Shown one piece after another: positions 9,316 through 24,905 of a stretch of DNA of 64,000 nt (the stretch's first letter is position 1; each line of letters opens with the position of its first letter). Below the pieces are notes generated by a model. That model did no database searches, had not been told where the DNA came from, and was given only the letters and a program-made list of their open reading frames with translations. The translations under genes and the position numbers were made by a program. The stretch is from Sepiola atlantica (Eukaryota > Mollusca > Cephalopoda > Sepiida > Sepiolidae): assembly GCA_963556195.1 (NCBI GenBank), contig CAUVYP010001193.1:62001-126000 (forward strand). Reading direction: 5' to 3'.

Positions 9316-12029
9316 CCTGATGAAATCAAGTGAAAATCGACGCGCACAACGTGTTTTTCATTAGTTATTCACGAATATCGTTTACACAAACATCCACATT
9401 CGAAAGTCATAATTCCATGTTGTAAAGCGTAAACCTGATGAAATCAAGTGAAAATCGTCTCGCACAACGTGTTTTTACTCAGTTATTCATGAATATCGAT
9501 TAGACAAACATCCACATTCTAAATTCATAAATCCATGTTGTAAAGCGTAAACCGTATGAAATCTAGTGAAAATCGTCTCGCCATTCGTGTTTTTCATTAG
9601 TTTTTCACGAATATCGATTACACGCACATCCACATTAGAAAGTCATAATTCCATGTTCTAAAGCGTAAACCGTATGAAATCAAGTGAAAATCGTCTCGCA
9701 CAACGTGTTTTTACTCAGTTATTCACGAATATCGTTTACACAAACATCCACATTCAAAAGTCATAATTCCATGTTATAAAGCGTAAACCTGATGAAATCT
9801 AGTGAAAATCGACTCGCACAACGTGTTTTTCATTAGTTATTCACGTATATCGTTTACACAAACATCCACATTCGAAAGTCATAATTCCATGTTGTAAAGC
9901 GTAAACCTGATGAAATCTAGTGAAAATTGACTCGCACAACGTGTTTTTCATTAGTTATTCACGAATATCGTTTACACAAACATCCACATTCGAAAGTCAT
10001 AATTCCATGTTGTAAAGCGTAAACCTGATGAAATCTAGTGAAAATCGACTCGCACAACGTGTTTTTCATTAGTTATTCACGAATATCGTTTACACAAACA
10101 TCCACATTCGAAAGTCATAATTCCATGTTGTAAAGCGTAAACCTGATGAAATCAAGTGAAAATCGTCTCGCACAACGTGTTTTTACTCAGTTATTCACGA
10201 ATATCGATTAGACAAACATCCACATTCTAAATTCATAAATCCATGTTGTAAAGCGTAAACCTGATGAAATCTAGTGAAAATCGTCTCGCACAACGTGTTT
10301 TTCATTAGTTTTTCACGAATATCGATTACACGCACATCCACATTAGAAAGTCATAATTCCATGTTGTAAAGCGTAAACCTGATGAAATCAAGTGAAAATC
10401 GACGCGCACAACGTGTTTTTCATTAGTTATTCACGTATATCGTTTACACAAACATCCACATTCGAAAGTCATAATTCCATGTTGTAAAGCGTAAACCTGA
10501 TGAAATCTAGTGAAAATCGTCTCGCCATTCGTGTTTTTCATTAGTTTTTCACGAATATCGATTACACGCACATCCACATTAGAAAGTCATAATTCCATGT
10601 TGTAAAGCGTAAACCGTATGAAATCTAGTGAAAATCGTCTCGCACAACGTGTTTTTCATTAGTTATTCACGGATATCGATTACACGCACATCCACATTAG
10701 AAAGTCATAATTCCATGTTGTAAAGCGTAAACCTGATGAAATCAAGTGAAAATCGACGCGCACAACGTGTTTTTCATTAGTTATTCACGTATATCGTTTA
10801 CACAAACATCCACATTCGAAAGTCATAATTCCATGTTGTAAAGCGTAAACCTGATGAAATCAAGTGAAAATCGTCTCGCACAACGTGTTTTTACTCAGTT
10901 ATTCACGAATATCGATTAGACAAACATCCACATTCAAAAGTCATAATTCCATGTTATAAAGCGTAAACCTGATGAAATCTAGTGAAAATCGACTCGCACA
11001 ACGTGTTTTTCATTAGTTATTCACGAATATCGTTTACACAAACATCCACATTCGAAAGTCATAATTCCATGTTATAAAGCGTAAACCTGATGAAATCTAG
11101 TGAAAATCGTCTCGCACAACGTGTTTTTCATTAGTTTTTCACGAATATCGATTACACGCACATCCACATTAGAAAGTCATAATTCCATGTTGTAAAGCGT
11201 AAACCGTATGAAATCAAGTGAAAATCGTCTCGCACAACGTGTTTTTACTCAGTTATTCACGTATATCGTTTACACAAACATCCACATTCAAAAGTCATAA
11301 TTCCATGTTGTAAAGCGTAAACCTGATGAAATCAAGTGAAAATCGACGCGCACAACGTGTTTTTCATTAGTTATTCACGTATATCGTTTACACAAACATC
11401 CACATTCGAAAGTCATAATTCCATGTTATAAAGCGTAAACCTGATGAAATCTAGTGAAAATCGACTCGCACAACGTGTTTTTCATTAGTTATTCACGGAT
11501 ATCGTTTACACAAACATCCACATTCGAAAGTCATAATTCCATGTTGTAAAGCGTAAACCTGATGAAATCAAGTGAAAATCGTCTCGCACAACGTGTTTTT
11601 ACTCAGTTATTCACGAATATCGATTAGACAAACATCCACATTCGAAAGTCATAATTCCATGTTGTAAAGCGTAAACCTGATGAAATCTAGTGAAAATCGT
11701 CTCGCCATTCGTGTTTTTCATTAGTTTTTCACGAATATCGATTACACGCACATCCACATTAGAAAGTCATAATTCCATGTTGTAAAGCGTAAACCGTATG
11801 AAATCAAGTGAAAATCGTCTCGCACAACGTGTTTTTCATTAGTTATTCACGAATATCGTTTACACAAACATCCACATTCGAAAGTCATAATTCCATGTTG
11901 TAAAGCGTAAACCTGATGAAATCTAGTGAAAATCGACTCGCACAACGTGTTTTTCATTAGTTATTCACGGATATCGTTTACACAAACATCCACATTCGAA
12001 AGTCATAATTCCATGTTGTAAAGCGTAAA

Positions 12030-12739
12030 CCTGATGAAATCTAGTGAAAATCGTCTCGCACAACGTGTTTTTTCACTCAGTTATACACGAATATCGTTTA
12101 CACAAACATCCACATTCAAAAGTCATAATTCCATGTTATAAAGCGTAAACCTGATGAAATCAAGTGAAAATCGTCTCGCACAACGTGTTTTTACTCAGTT
12201 ATTCACGTATATCGTTTACACAAACATCCACATTCGAAAGTCATAATTCCATGTTGTAAAGCGTAAACCTGATGAAAGCTAGCGAAAATCGTCTCGCACA
12301 ACGTGTTTTTCATTAGTTTTTCACGAATATTGATTACACGCACATCCACATTAGAAAGTCATAATTCCATGTTGTAAAGCGTAAACCTGATGAAATCAAG
12401 TGAAAATCGTCTCGCACAACGTGTTTTTACTCAGTTATTCACGAATATCGATTAGACAAACATCTACAATCGAAAGTCATAATTCCATGATGTAAAGCGT
12501 AAACCGTATGAAATCAAGTGAAAATCGTCTCGCACAACGTGTTTTTCATTAGTTATTCACGAATATCGTTTACACAAACATCCACATTCGAAAGTCATAA
12601 TTCCATGTTGTAAAGCGTAAACCTGATGAAATCTAGTGAAAATCGACGCGCACAACGTGTTTTTCATTAGTTATTCACGAATATCGTTTACACAAACATC
12701 CACATTCGAAAGTCATAATTCCATGTTGTAAAGCGTAAA
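12030..12739 (+). repeat. Higher-order block c, copy 2
   Basis: Partner of 6843-7552 with the same subtype order. To the right the copies part: here a gacgcgc monomer with attagaaag is followed by a chimeric C monomer (12858-12975) carrying gtcgtaattacatg. Confidence 0.87.
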
Positions 12740-14273
12740 CCTGATGAAATCAAGTGAAAATCGACGCGCACAACGTGTTTTTCATTAGTTATTCACGAAT
12801 ATCGTTTACACAAACATCCACATTAGAAAGTCATAATTCCATGTTGTAAAGCGTAAACCTGATGAAATCAAGTGAAAATCGTCTCGCACAACGTGTTTTT
12901 ACTCAGTTATTCACGAATATCGATTAGACAAACATCTACAATCGAAAGTCGTAATTACATGTTGTAAAGCGTAAACCTGATGAAATCTAGTGAAAATCGA
13001 CTCGCACAACGTGTTTTTCATTAGTTATTCACGAATATCGTTTACACAAACATCCACATTCAAAAGTCATAATTCCATGTTATAAAGCGTAAACCTGATG
13101 AAATCTAGTGAAAATCGACTCGCACAACGTGTTTTTCATTAGTTATTCACGGATATCGTTTACACAAACATCCACATTCGAAAGTCATAATTCCATGTTG
13201 TAAAGCGTAAACCTGATGAAATCAAGTGAAAATCGACGCGCACAACGTGTTTTTCATTAGTTATTCACGTATATCGTTTACACAAACATCCACATTCGAA
13301 AGTCATAATTCCATGTTATAAAGCGTAAACCTGATGAAATCTAGTGAAAATCGACTCGCACAACGTGTTTTTCATTAGTTATTCACGGATATCGTTTACA
13401 CAAACATCCACATTCGAAAGTCATAATTCCATGTTGTAAAGCGTAAACCTGATGAAATCAAGTGAAAATCGACGCGCACAACGTGTTTTTCATTAGTTAT
13501 TCACGTATATCGTTTACACAAACATCCACATTCGAAAGTCATAATTCCATGTTGTAAAGCGTAAACCTGATGAAATCTAGTGAAAATCGTCTCGCCATTC
13601 GTGTTTTTCATTAGTTTTTCACGAATATCGATTACACGCACATCCACATTAGAAAGTCATAATTCCATGTTGTAAAGCGTAAACCGTATGAAATCAAGTG
13701 AAAATCGTCTCGCACAACGTGTTTTTCATTAGTTATTCACGTATATCGTTTACACAAACATCCACATTCGAAAGTCATAATTCCATGTTGTAAAGCGTAA
13801 ACCTGATGAAATCTAGTGAAAATTGACTCGCACAACGTGTTTTTCATTAGTTATTCACGAATATCGTTTACACAAACATCCACATTCGAAAGTCATAATT
13901 CCATGTTGTAAAGCGTAAACCTGATGAAATCAAGTGAAAATCGTCTCGCACAACGTGTTTTTACTCAGTTATTCACGAATATCGATTAGACAAACATCCA
14001 CATTCTAAATTCATAAATCCATGTTGTAAAGCGTAAACCTGATGAAATCTAGTGAAAATCGTCTCGCACAACGTGTTTTTCATTAGTTTTTCACGAATAT
14101 CGATTACACGCACATCCACATTAGAAAGTCATAATTCCATGTTGTAAAGCGTAAACCGTATGAAATCAAGTGAAAATCGTCTCGCACAACGTGTTTTTAC
14201 TCAGTTATTCACGAATATCGTTTACACAAACATCCACATTCAAAAGTCATAATTCCATGTTATAAAGCGTAAA

Positions 14274-15571
14274 CCTGATGAAATCTAGTGAAAATCGACT
14301 CGCACAACGTGTTTTTCATTAGTTATTCACGTATATCGTTTACACAAACATCCACATTCAAAAGTCGTAATTACATGTTGTAAAGCGTAAACCTGATGAA
14401 ATCTAGTGAAAATCGACTCGCACAACGTGTTTTTCATTAGTTATTCACGGATATCGTTTACACAAACATCCACATTCGAAAGTCATAATTCCATGTTGTA
14501 AAGCGTAAACCTGATGAAATCAAGTGAAAATCGACGTGCACAACGTGTTTTTCATTAGTTATTCACGTATATCGTTTACACAAACATCCACATTCGAAAG
14601 TCATAATTCCATGTTATAAAGCGTAAACCTGATGAAATCTAGTGAAAATCGACTCGCACAACGTGTTTTTCATTAGTTATTCACGGATATCGTTTACACA
14701 AACATCCACATTCGAAAGTCATAATTCCATGTTGTAAAGCGTAAACCTGATGAAATCAAGTGAAAATCGACGCGCACAACGTGTTTTTCATTAGTTATTC
14801 ACGTATATCGTTTACACAAACATCCACATTCGAAAGTCATAATTCCATGTTGTAAAGCGTAAACCTGATGAAATCTAGTGAAAATCGTCTCGCCATTCGT
14901 GTTTTTCATTAGTTTTTCACGAATATCGATTACACGCACATCCACATTAGAAAGTCATAATTCCATGTTGTAAAGCGTAAACCGTATGAAATCAAGTGAA
15001 AATCGTCTCGCACAACGTGTTTTTACTCAGTTATTCACGAATATCGTTTACACAAACATCCACATTCAAAAGTCATAATTCCATGTTATAAAGCGTAAAC
15101 CTGATGAAATCTAGTGAAAATCGACTCGCACAACGTGTTTTTCATTAGTTATTCACGTATATCGTTTACACAAACATCCACATTCAAAAGTCGTAATTAC
15201 ATGTTGTAAAGCGTAAACCTGATGAAATCAAGTGAAAATCGACGCGCACAACGTGTTTTTCATTAGTTATTCACGTATATCGTTTACACAAACATCCACA
15301 TTCAAAAGTCGTAATTACATGTTGTAAAGCGTAAACCTGATGAAATCTAGTGAAAATCGACTCGCACAACGTGTTTTTCATTAGTTATTCACGAATATCG
15401 TTTACACAAACATCCACATTCAAAAGTCATAATTCCATGTTATAAAGCGTAAACCTGATGAAATCTAGTGAAAATCGACTCGCACAACGTGTTTTTCATT
15501 AGTTATTCACGGATATCGTTTACACAAACATCCACATTCGAAAGTCATAATTCCATGTTGTAAAGCGTAAA
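14274..15571 (+). repeat. Higher-order block d, copy 2 of 3
   Basis: Same 11-monomer order as 8018-9315. The similarity to copy 3 extends further left, to the K monomer at 13920 (partner at 25260), so copies 2 and 3 are more recently related to each other than to copy 1. Confidence 0.88.
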
Positions 15572-15925
15572 CCTGATGAAATCAAGTGAAAATCGACGCG
15601 CACAACGTGTTTTTCATTAGTTATTCACGTATATCGTTTACACAAACATCCACATTCGAAAGTCATAATTCCATGTTATAAAGCGTAAACCTGATGAAAT
15701 CTAGTGAAAATCGACTCGCACAACGTGTTTTTCATTAGTTATTCACGGATATCGTTTACACAAACATCCACATTCGAAAGTCATAATTCCATGTTGTAAA
15801 GCGTAAACCTGATGAAATCAAGTGAAAATCGACGCGCACAACGTGTTTTTCATTAGTTATTCACGTATATCGTTTACACAAACATCCACATTCGAAAGTC
15901 ATAATTCCATGTTGTAAAGCGTAAA

Positions 15926-18900
15926 CCTGATGAAATCTAGTGAAAATCGTCTCGCCATTCGTGTTTTTCATTAGTTTTTCACGAATATCGATTACACGCA
16001 CATCCACATTAGAAAGTCATAATTCCATGTTGTAAAGCGTAAACCGTATGAAATCAAGTGAAAATCGTCTCGCACAACGTGTTTTTCATTAGTTATTCAC
16101 GTATATCGTTTACACAAACATCCACATTCGAAAGTCATAATTCCATGTTGTAAAGCGTAAACCTGATGAAATCTAGTGAAAATTGACTCGCACAACGTGT
16201 TTTTCATTAGTTATTCACGAATATCGTTTACACAAACATCCACATTCGAAAGTCATAATTCCATGTTGTAAAGCGTAAACCTGATGAAATCTAGTGAAAA
16301 TCGACTCGCACAACGTGTTTTTCATTAGTTATTCACGAATATCGTTTACACAAACATCCACATTCGAAAGTCATAATTCCATGTTGTAAAGCGTAAACCT
16401 GATGAAATCTAGTGAAAATCGTCTCGCACAACGTGTTTTTTCACTCAGTTATACACGAATATCGTTTACACAAACATCCACATTCAAAAGTCATAATTCC
16501 ATGTTATAAAGCGTAAACCTGATGAAATCTAGTGAAAATCGACTCACACAACGTGTTTTTCATTAGTTATTCACGAATATCGTTTACACAAACATCCACA
16601 TTCAAAAGTCATAATTCCATGTTATAAAGCGTAAACCTGATGAAATCTAGTGAAAATCGACTCGCACAACGTGTTTTTCATTAGTTATTCACGGATATCG
16701 TTTACACAAACATCCACATTCGAAAGTCATAATTCCATGTTGTAAAGCGTAAACCTGATGAAATCAAGTGAAAATCGACGCGCACAACGTGTTTTTCATT
16801 AGTTATTCACGTATATCGTTTACACAAACATCCACATTCGAAAGTCATAATTCCATGTTATAAAGCGTAAACCTGATGAAATCTAGTGAAAATCGACTCG
16901 CACAACGTGTTTTTCATTAGTTATTCACGGATATCGTTTACACAAACATCCACATTCGAAAGTCATAATTCCATGTTGTAAAGCGTAAACCTGATGAAAT
17001 CAAGTGAAAATCGACGCGCACAACGTGTTTTTCATTAGTTATTCACGTATATCGTTTACACAAACATCCACATTCGAAAGTCATAATTCCATGTTGTAAA
17101 GCGTAAACCTGATGAAATCTAGTGAAAATCGTCTCGCCATTCGTGTTTTTCATTAGTTTTTCACGAATATCGATTACACGCACATCCACATTAGAAAGTC
17201 ATAATTCCATGTTGTAAAGCGTAAACCGTATGAAATCAAGTGAAAATCGTCTCGCACAACGTGTTTTTACTCAGTTATTCACGAATATCGTTTACACAAA
17301 CATCCACATTCAAAAGTCATAATTCCATGTTATAAAGCGTAAATATGATGAAATCTAGTGAAAATCGACTCGCACAACGTGTTTTTCATTAGTTATTCAC
17401 GAATATCGTTTACACAAACATCCACATTCGAAAGTCATAATTCCATGTTGTAAAGCGTAAACCTGATGAAATCAAGTGAAAATCGTCTCGCACAACGTGT
17501 TTTTACTCAGTTATTCACGAATATCGATTAGACAAACATCCACATTCTAAATTCATAAATCCATGTTGTAAAGCGTAAACCTGATGAAATCTAGTGAAAA
17601 TCGTCTCGCACAACGTGTTTTTCATTAGTTTTTCACGAATATCGATTACACGCACATCCACATTAGAAAGTCATAATTCCATGTTGTAAAGCGTAAACCT
17701 GATGAAATCTAGTGAAAATCGTCTCGCACAACGTGTTTTTCATTAGTTTTTCACGAATATCGATTACACGCACATCCACATTAGAAAGTCATAATTCCAT
17801 GTTGTAAAGCGTAAACCTGATGAAATCAAGTGAAAATCGTCTCGCACAACGTGTTTTTACTCAGTTATTCACGAATATCGTTTACACAAACATCCACATT
17901 CAAAAGTCATAATTCCATGTTATAAAGCGTAAACCTGATGAAATCTAGTGAAAATCGACTCGCACAACGTGTTTTTCATTAGTTATTCACGTATATCGTT
18001 TACACAAACATCCACATTCAAAAGTCGTAATTACATGTTGTAAAGCGTAAACCTGATGAAATCTAGTGAAAATTGACTCGCACAACGTGTTTTTCATTAG
18101 TTATTCACGAATATCGTTTACACAAACATCCACATTCGAAAGTCATAATTCCATGTTGTAAAAGCGTAAACCTGATGAAATCTAGTGAAAATCGACTCGC
18201 ACAACGTGTTTTTCATTAGTTATTCACGAATATCGTTTACACAAACATCCACATTCGAAAGTCATAATTCCATGTTGTAAAGCGTAAACCTGATGAAATC
18301 TAGTGAAAATCGTCTCGCACAACGTGTTTTTTCACTCAGTTATACACGAATATCGTTTACACAAACATCCACATTCAAAAGTCATAATTCCATGTTATAA
18401 AGCGTAAACCTGATGAAATCTAGTGAAAATCGACTCGCACAACGTGTTTTTCATTAGTTATTCACGGATATCGTTTACACAAACATCCACATTCGAAAGT
18501 CATAATTCCATGTTGTAAAGCGTAAACCTGATGAAATCAAGTGAAAATCGACGCGCACAACGTGTTTTTCATTAGTTATTCACGAATATCGTTTACACAA
18601 ACATCCACATTCGAAAGTCATAATTCCATGTTGTAAAGCGTAAACCTGATGAAATCAAGTGAAAATCGTCTCGCACAACGTGTTTTTACTCAGTTATTCA
18701 CGAATATCGATTAGACAAACATCCACATTCTAAATTCATAAATCCATGTTGTAAAGCGTAAACCTGATGAAATCTAGTGAAAATCGTCTCGCACAACGTG
18801 TTTTTCATTAGTTTTTCACGAATATCGATTACACGCACATCCACATTAGAAAGTCATAATTCCATGTTGTAAAGCGTAAACCGTATGAAATCAAGTGAAA

Positions 18901-21242
18901 ATCGTCTCGCACAACGTGTTTTTACTCAGTTATTCACGTATATCGTTTACACAAACATCCACATTCAAAAGTCATAATTCCATGTTATAAAGCGTAAACC
19001 TGATGAAATCTAGTGCAAATCGACTCGCACAACGTGTTTTTCATTAGTTATTCACGAATATCGTTTACACAAACATCCACATTCAAAAGTCATAATTCCA
19101 TGTTATAAAGCGTAAACCTGATGAAATCTAGTGAAAATCGACTCGCACAACGTGTTTTTCATTAGTTATTCACGGATATCGTTTACACAAACATCCACAT
19201 TCGAAAGTCATAATTCCATGTTGTAAAGCGTAAACCTGATGAAATCAAGTGAAAATCGACGCGCACAACGTGTTTTTCATTAGTTATTCACGTATATCGT
19301 TTACACAAACATCCACATTCGAAAGTCATAATTCCATGTTATAAAGCGTAAACCTGATGAAATCTAGTGAAAATCGACTCGCACAACGTGTTTTTCATTA
19401 GTTATTCACGGATATCGTTTACACAAACATCCACATTCGAAAGTCATAATTCCATGTTGTAAAGCGTAAACCTGATGAAATCAAGTGAAAATCGTCTCGC
19501 ACAACGTGTTTTTACTCAGTTATTCACGAATATCGATTAGACAAACATCCACATTCTAAATTCATAAATCCATGTTGTAAAGCGTAAACCTGATGAAATC
19601 TAGTGAAAATCGTCTCGCACAACGTGTTTTTCATTAGTTTTTCACGAATATCGATTACACGCACATCCACATTAGAAAGTCATAATTCCATGTTGTAAAG
19701 CGTAAACCTGATGAAATCAAGTGAAAATCGACGCGCACAACGTGTTTTTCATTAGTTATTCACGTATATCGTTTACACAAACATCCACATTCGAAAGTCA
19801 TAATTCCATGTTGTAAAGCGTAAACCTGATGAAATCTAGTGAAAATCGTCTCGCCATTCGTGTTTTTCATTAGTTTTTCACGAATATCGATTACACGCAC
19901 ATCCACATTAGAAAGTCATAATTCCATGTTGTAAAGCGTAAACCGTATGAAATCAAGTGAAAATCGTCTCGCACAACGTGTTTTTCATTAGTTATTCACG
20001 AATATCGTTTACACAAACATCCACATTCGAAAGTCATAATTCCATGTTGTAAAGCGTAAACCTGATGAAATCTAGTGAAAATCGACTCGCACAACGTGTT
20101 TTTCATTAGTTATTCACGAATATCGTTTACACAAACATCCACATTCGAAAGTCATAATTCCATGTTGTAAAGCGTAAACCTGATGAAATCTAGTGAAAAT
20201 CGTCTCGCACAACGTGTTTTTTCACTCAGTTATACACGAATATCGTTTACACAAACATCCACATTCAAAAGTCATAATTCCATGTTATAAAGCGTAAACC
20301 TGATGAAATCTAGTGAAAATCGACTCGCACAACGTGTTTTTCATTAGTTATTCACGGATATCGTTTACACAAACATCCACATTCGAAAGTCATAATTCCA
20401 TGTTGTAAAGCGTAAACCTGATGAAATCAAGTGAAAATCGACGCGCACAACGTGTTTTTCATTAGTTATTCACGAATATCGTTTACACAAACATCCACAT
20501 TCGAAAGTCATAATTCCATGTTGTAAAGCGTAAACCTGATGAAATCAAGTGAAAATCGTCTCGCACAACGTGTTTTTACTCAGTTATTCATGAATATCGA
20601 TTAGACAAACATCCACATTCTAAATTCATAAATCCATGTTGTAAAGCGTAAACCGTATGAAATCTAGTGAAAATCGTCTCGCCATTCGTGTTTTTCATTA
20701 GTTTTTCACGAATATCGATTACACGCACATCCACATTAGAAAGTCATAATTCCATGTTGTAAAGCGTAAACCGTATGAAATCAAGTGAAAATCGTCTCGC
20801 ACAACGTGTTTTTACTCAGTTATTCACGAATATCGTTTACACAAACATCCACATTCAAAAGTCATAATTCCATGTTATAAAGCGTAAACCTGATGAAATC
20901 TAGTGAAAATCGACTCGCACAACGTGTTTTTCATTAGTTATTCACGTATATCGTTTACACAAACATCCACATTCGAAAGTCATAATTCCATGTTGTAAAG
21001 CGTAAACCTGATGAAATCTAGTGAAAATTGACTCGCACAACGTGTTTTTCATTAGTTATTCACGAATATCGTTTACACAAACATCCACATTCGAAAGTCA
21101 TAATTCCATGTTGTAAAGCGTAAACCTGATGAAATCTAGTGAAAATCGACTCGCACAACGTGTTTTTCATTAGTTATTCACGAATATCGTTTACACAAAC
21201 ATCCACATTCGAAAGTCATAATTCCATGTTGTAAAGCGTAAA
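15926..21242 (+). repeat. Higher-order block e, copy 1 (45 monomers, 5,317 bp)
   Basis: Starts at a P monomer and ends before K at 21243. Its length fits 45 x 118 plus three J monomers plus one extra A (gtaaaagcg at 18158). Markers found at +11,694 or +11,686 in copy 2 include gccattcg (15954/27648), gactcaca (16541/28235), gtaaatatg (17341/29035), gtgcaaat (19013/30699) and the catgaatatcg K variant (20589/32275). It contains three J monomers at 16432, 18323 and 20213, spaced 1,891 and 1,890 bp. Confidence 0.92.
17934..19942 (+). repeat. Higher-order block f, copy 1 of 3 (17 monomers, 2,009 bp)
   Basis: Nested inside block e. It recurs at 22897-24905 (offset 4,963) and again within block e copy 2 at 29620-31628. 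Shared rare markers are gtaaaagcg (18158, 23121, 29844) and gtgcaaat (19013, 23976, 30699). The length fits 17 x 118 plus one J plus the extra A. Confidence 0.9.
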
Positions 21243-22306
21243 CCTGATGAAATCAAGTGAAAATCGTCTCGCACAACGTGTTTTTACTCAGTTATTCACG
21301 AATATCGATTAGACAAACATCCACATTCTAAATTCATAAATCCATGTTGTAAAGCGTAAACCTGATGAAATCTAGTGAAAATCGTCTCGCACAACGTGTT
21401 TTTCATTAGTTTTTCACGAATATCGATTACACGCACATCCACATTCGAAAGTCATAATTCCATGTTATAAAGCGTAAACCTGATGAAATCTAGTGAAAAT
21501 CGTCTCGCACAACGTGTTTTTCATTAGTTTTTCACGAATATCGATTACACGCACATCCACATTCGAAAGTCATAATTCCATGTTGTAAAGCGTAAACCTG
21601 ATGAAATCTAGTGAAAATCGACTCGCACAACGTGTTTTTCATTACTTATTCACGGATATCGTTTACACAAACATCCACATTCGAAAGTCATAATTCCATG
21701 TTGTAAAGCGTAAACCTGATGAAATCTAGTGAAAATCGTCTCGCACAACGTGTTTTTTCACTCAGTTATACACGAATATCGTTTACACAAACATCCACAT
21801 TCAAAAGTCATAATTCCATGTTATAAAGCGTAAACCTGATGAAATCAAGTGAAAATCGTCTCGCACAACGTGTTTTTACTCAGTTATTCACGTATATCGT
21901 TTACACAAACATCCACATTCGAAAGTCATAATTCCATGTTGTAAAGCGTAAACCTGATGAAAGCTAGCGAAAATCGTCTCGCACAACGTGTTTTTCATTA
22001 GTTTTTCACGAATATTGATTACACGCACATCCACATTAGAAAGTCATAATTCCATGTTGTAAAGCGTAAACCTGATGAAATCAAGTGAAAATCGTCTCGC
22101 ACAACGTGTTTTTACTCAGTTATTCACGAATATCGATTAGACAAACATCTACAATCGAAAGTCATAATTCCATGATGTAAAGCGTAAACCTGATGAAATC
22201 TAGTGAAAATTGACTCGCACAACGTGTTTTTCATTAGTTATTCACGAATATCGTTTACACAAACATCCACATTAGAAAGTCATAATTCCATGTTGTAAAG
22301 CGTAAA

Positions 22307-22660
22307 CCTGATGAAATCAAGTGAAAATCGACGCGCACAACGTGTTTTTCATTAGTTATTCACGTATATCGTTTACACAAACATCCACATTCGAAAGTCA
22401 TAATTCCATGTTGTAAAGCGTAAACCTGATGAAATCTAGTGAAAATCGTCTCGCCATTCGTGTTTTTCATTAGTTTTTCACGAATATCGATTACACGCAC
22501 ATCCACATTAGAAAGTCATAATTCCATGTTGTATAGCGTAAACCGTATGAAATCAAGTGACAATCGTCTCGCACAACGTGTTTTTCATTAGTTATTCACG
22601 AATATCGTTTACACAAACATCCACATTCGAAAGTCATAATTCCATGTTGTAAAGCGTAAA
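22307..22660 (+). repeat. Three-monomer block, copy 1 (repeated at 24906-25259)
   Basis: Q, P and a caag monomer with two private changes, gtatagcg (22531) and gtgacaatcg (22557), reappear exactly 2,599 bp later (25130 and 25156). The interval 22307-24905 therefore behaves as a tandem unit of 22 monomers whose second copy is represented by three monomers only. Confidence 0.9.
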
Positions 22661-22778
22661 CCTGATGAAATCTAGTGAAAATCGTCTCGCACAACGTGTT
22701 TTTCATTAGTTTTTCACGAATATCGATTACACGCACATCCACATTAGAAAGTCATAATTCCATGTTGTAAAGCGTAAA

Positions 22779-22896
22779 CCTGATGAAATCTAGTGAAAAT
22801 CGTCTCGCACAACGTGTTTTTCATTAGTTTTTCACGAATATCGATTACACAAACATCCACATTCAAAAGTCATAATTCCATGTTATAAAGCGTAAA
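22779..22896 (+). repeat. Chimeric monomer, L front with J/R-type tail
   Basis: The first half is L (cgtctcgc, cattagtttttcacg, cgattacac), but it continues aaacatccacattcaaaag and ttataaag instead of gcacatccacattagaaag. It sits at the left edge of block f copy 2. The expected precursors are an L monomer and the caag/actcag monomer that precedes block f copy 1, so it marks an exchange point within a monomer. Confidence 0.82.
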
Positions 22897-24905
22897 CCTG
22901 ATGAAATCTAGTGAAAATCGACTCGCACAACGTGTTTTTCATTAGTTATTCACGTATATCGTTTACACAAACATCCACATTCAAAAGTCGTAATTACATG
23001 TTGTAAAGCGTAAACCTGATGAAATCTAGTGAAAATTGACTCGCACAACGTGTTTTTCATTAGTTATTCACGAATATCGTTTACACAAACATCCACATTC
23101 GAAAGTCATAATTCCATGTTGTAAAAGCGTAAACCTGATGAAATCTAGTGAAAATCGACTCGCACAACGTGTTTTTCATTAGTTATTCACGAATATCGTT
23201 TACACAAACATCCACATTCGAAAGTCATAATTCCATGTTGTAAAGCGTAAACCTGATGAAATCTAGTGAAAATCGTCTCGCACAACGTGTTTTTTCACTC
23301 AGTTATACACGAATATCGTTTACACAAACATCCACATTCAAAAGTCATAATTCCATGTTATAAAGCGTAAACCTGATGAAATCTAGTGAAAATCGACTCG
23401 CACAACGTGTTTTTCATTAGTTATTCACGGATATCGTTTACACAAACATCCACATTCGAAAGTCATAATTCCATGTTGTAAAGCGTAAACCTGATGAAAT
23501 CAAGTGAAAATCGACGCGCACAACGTGTTTTTCATTAGTTATTCACGAATATCGTTTACACAAACATCCACATTCGAAAGTCATAATTCCATGTTGTAAA
23601 GCGTAAACCTGATGAAATCAAGTGAAAATCGTCTCGCACAACGTGTTTTTACTCAGTTATTCACGAATATCGATTAGACAAACATCCACATTCTAAATTC
23701 ATAAATCCATGTTGTAAAGCGTAAACCTGATGAAATCTAGTGAAAATCGTCTCGCACAACGTGTTTTTCATTAGTTTTTCACGAATATCGATTACACGCA
23801 CATCCACATTAGAAAGTCATAATTCCATGTTGTAAAGCGTAAACCGTATGAAATCAAGTGAAAATCGTCTCGCACAACGTGTTTTTACTCAGTTATTCAC
23901 GTATATCGTTTACACAAACATCCACATTCAAAAGTCATAATTCCATGTTATAAAGCGTAAACCTGATGAAATCTAGTGCAAATCGACTCGCACAACGTGT
24001 TTTTCATTAGTTATTCACGAATATCGTTTACACAAACATCCACATTCAAAAGTCATAATTCCATGTTATAAAGCGTAAACCTGATGAAATCTAGTGAAAA
24101 TCGACTCGCACAACGTGTTTTTCATTAGTTATTCACGGATATCGTTTACACAAACATCCACATTCGAAAGTCATAATTCCATGTTGTAAAGCGTAAACCT
24201 GATGAAATCAAGTGAAAATCGACGCGCACAACGTGTTTTTCATTAGTTATTCACGTATATCGTTTACACAAACATCCACATTCGAAAGTCATAATTCCAT
24301 GTTATAAAGCGTAAACCTGATGAAATCTAGTGAAAATCGACTCGCACAACGTGTTTTTCATTAGTTATTCACGGATATCGTTTACACAAACATCCACATT
24401 CGAAAGTCATAATTCCATGTTGTAAAGCGTAAACCTGATGAAATCAAGTGAAAATCGTCTCGCACAACGTGTTTTTACTCAGTTATTCACGAATATCGAT
24501 TAGACAAACATCCACATTCTAAATTCATAAATCCATGTTGTAAAGCGTAAACCTGATGAAATCTAGCGAAAATCGTCTCGCACAACGTGTTTTTCATTAG
24601 TTTTTCACGAATATCGATTACACGCACATCCACATTAGAAAGTCATAATTCCATGTTGTAAAGCGTAAACCTGATGAAATCAAGTGAAAATCGACGCGCA
24701 CAACGTGTTTTTCATTAGTTATTCACGTATATCGTTTACACAAACATCCACATTCGAAAGTCATAATTCCATGTTGTAAAGCGTAAACCTGATGAAATCT
24801 AGTGAAAATCGTCTCGCCATTCGTGTTTTTCATTAGTTTTTCACGAATATCGATTACACGCACATCCACATTAGAAAGTCATAATTCCATGTTGTAAAGC
24901 GTAAA
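22897..24905 (+). repeat. Higher-order block f, copy 2 of 3
   Basis: Independent third occurrence of the 17-monomer segment, outside the block e pair. Its left boundary lies inside the chimeric monomer 22779-22896. A private change, ctagcgaaaatcg, is seen near 24564. Confidence 0.9.
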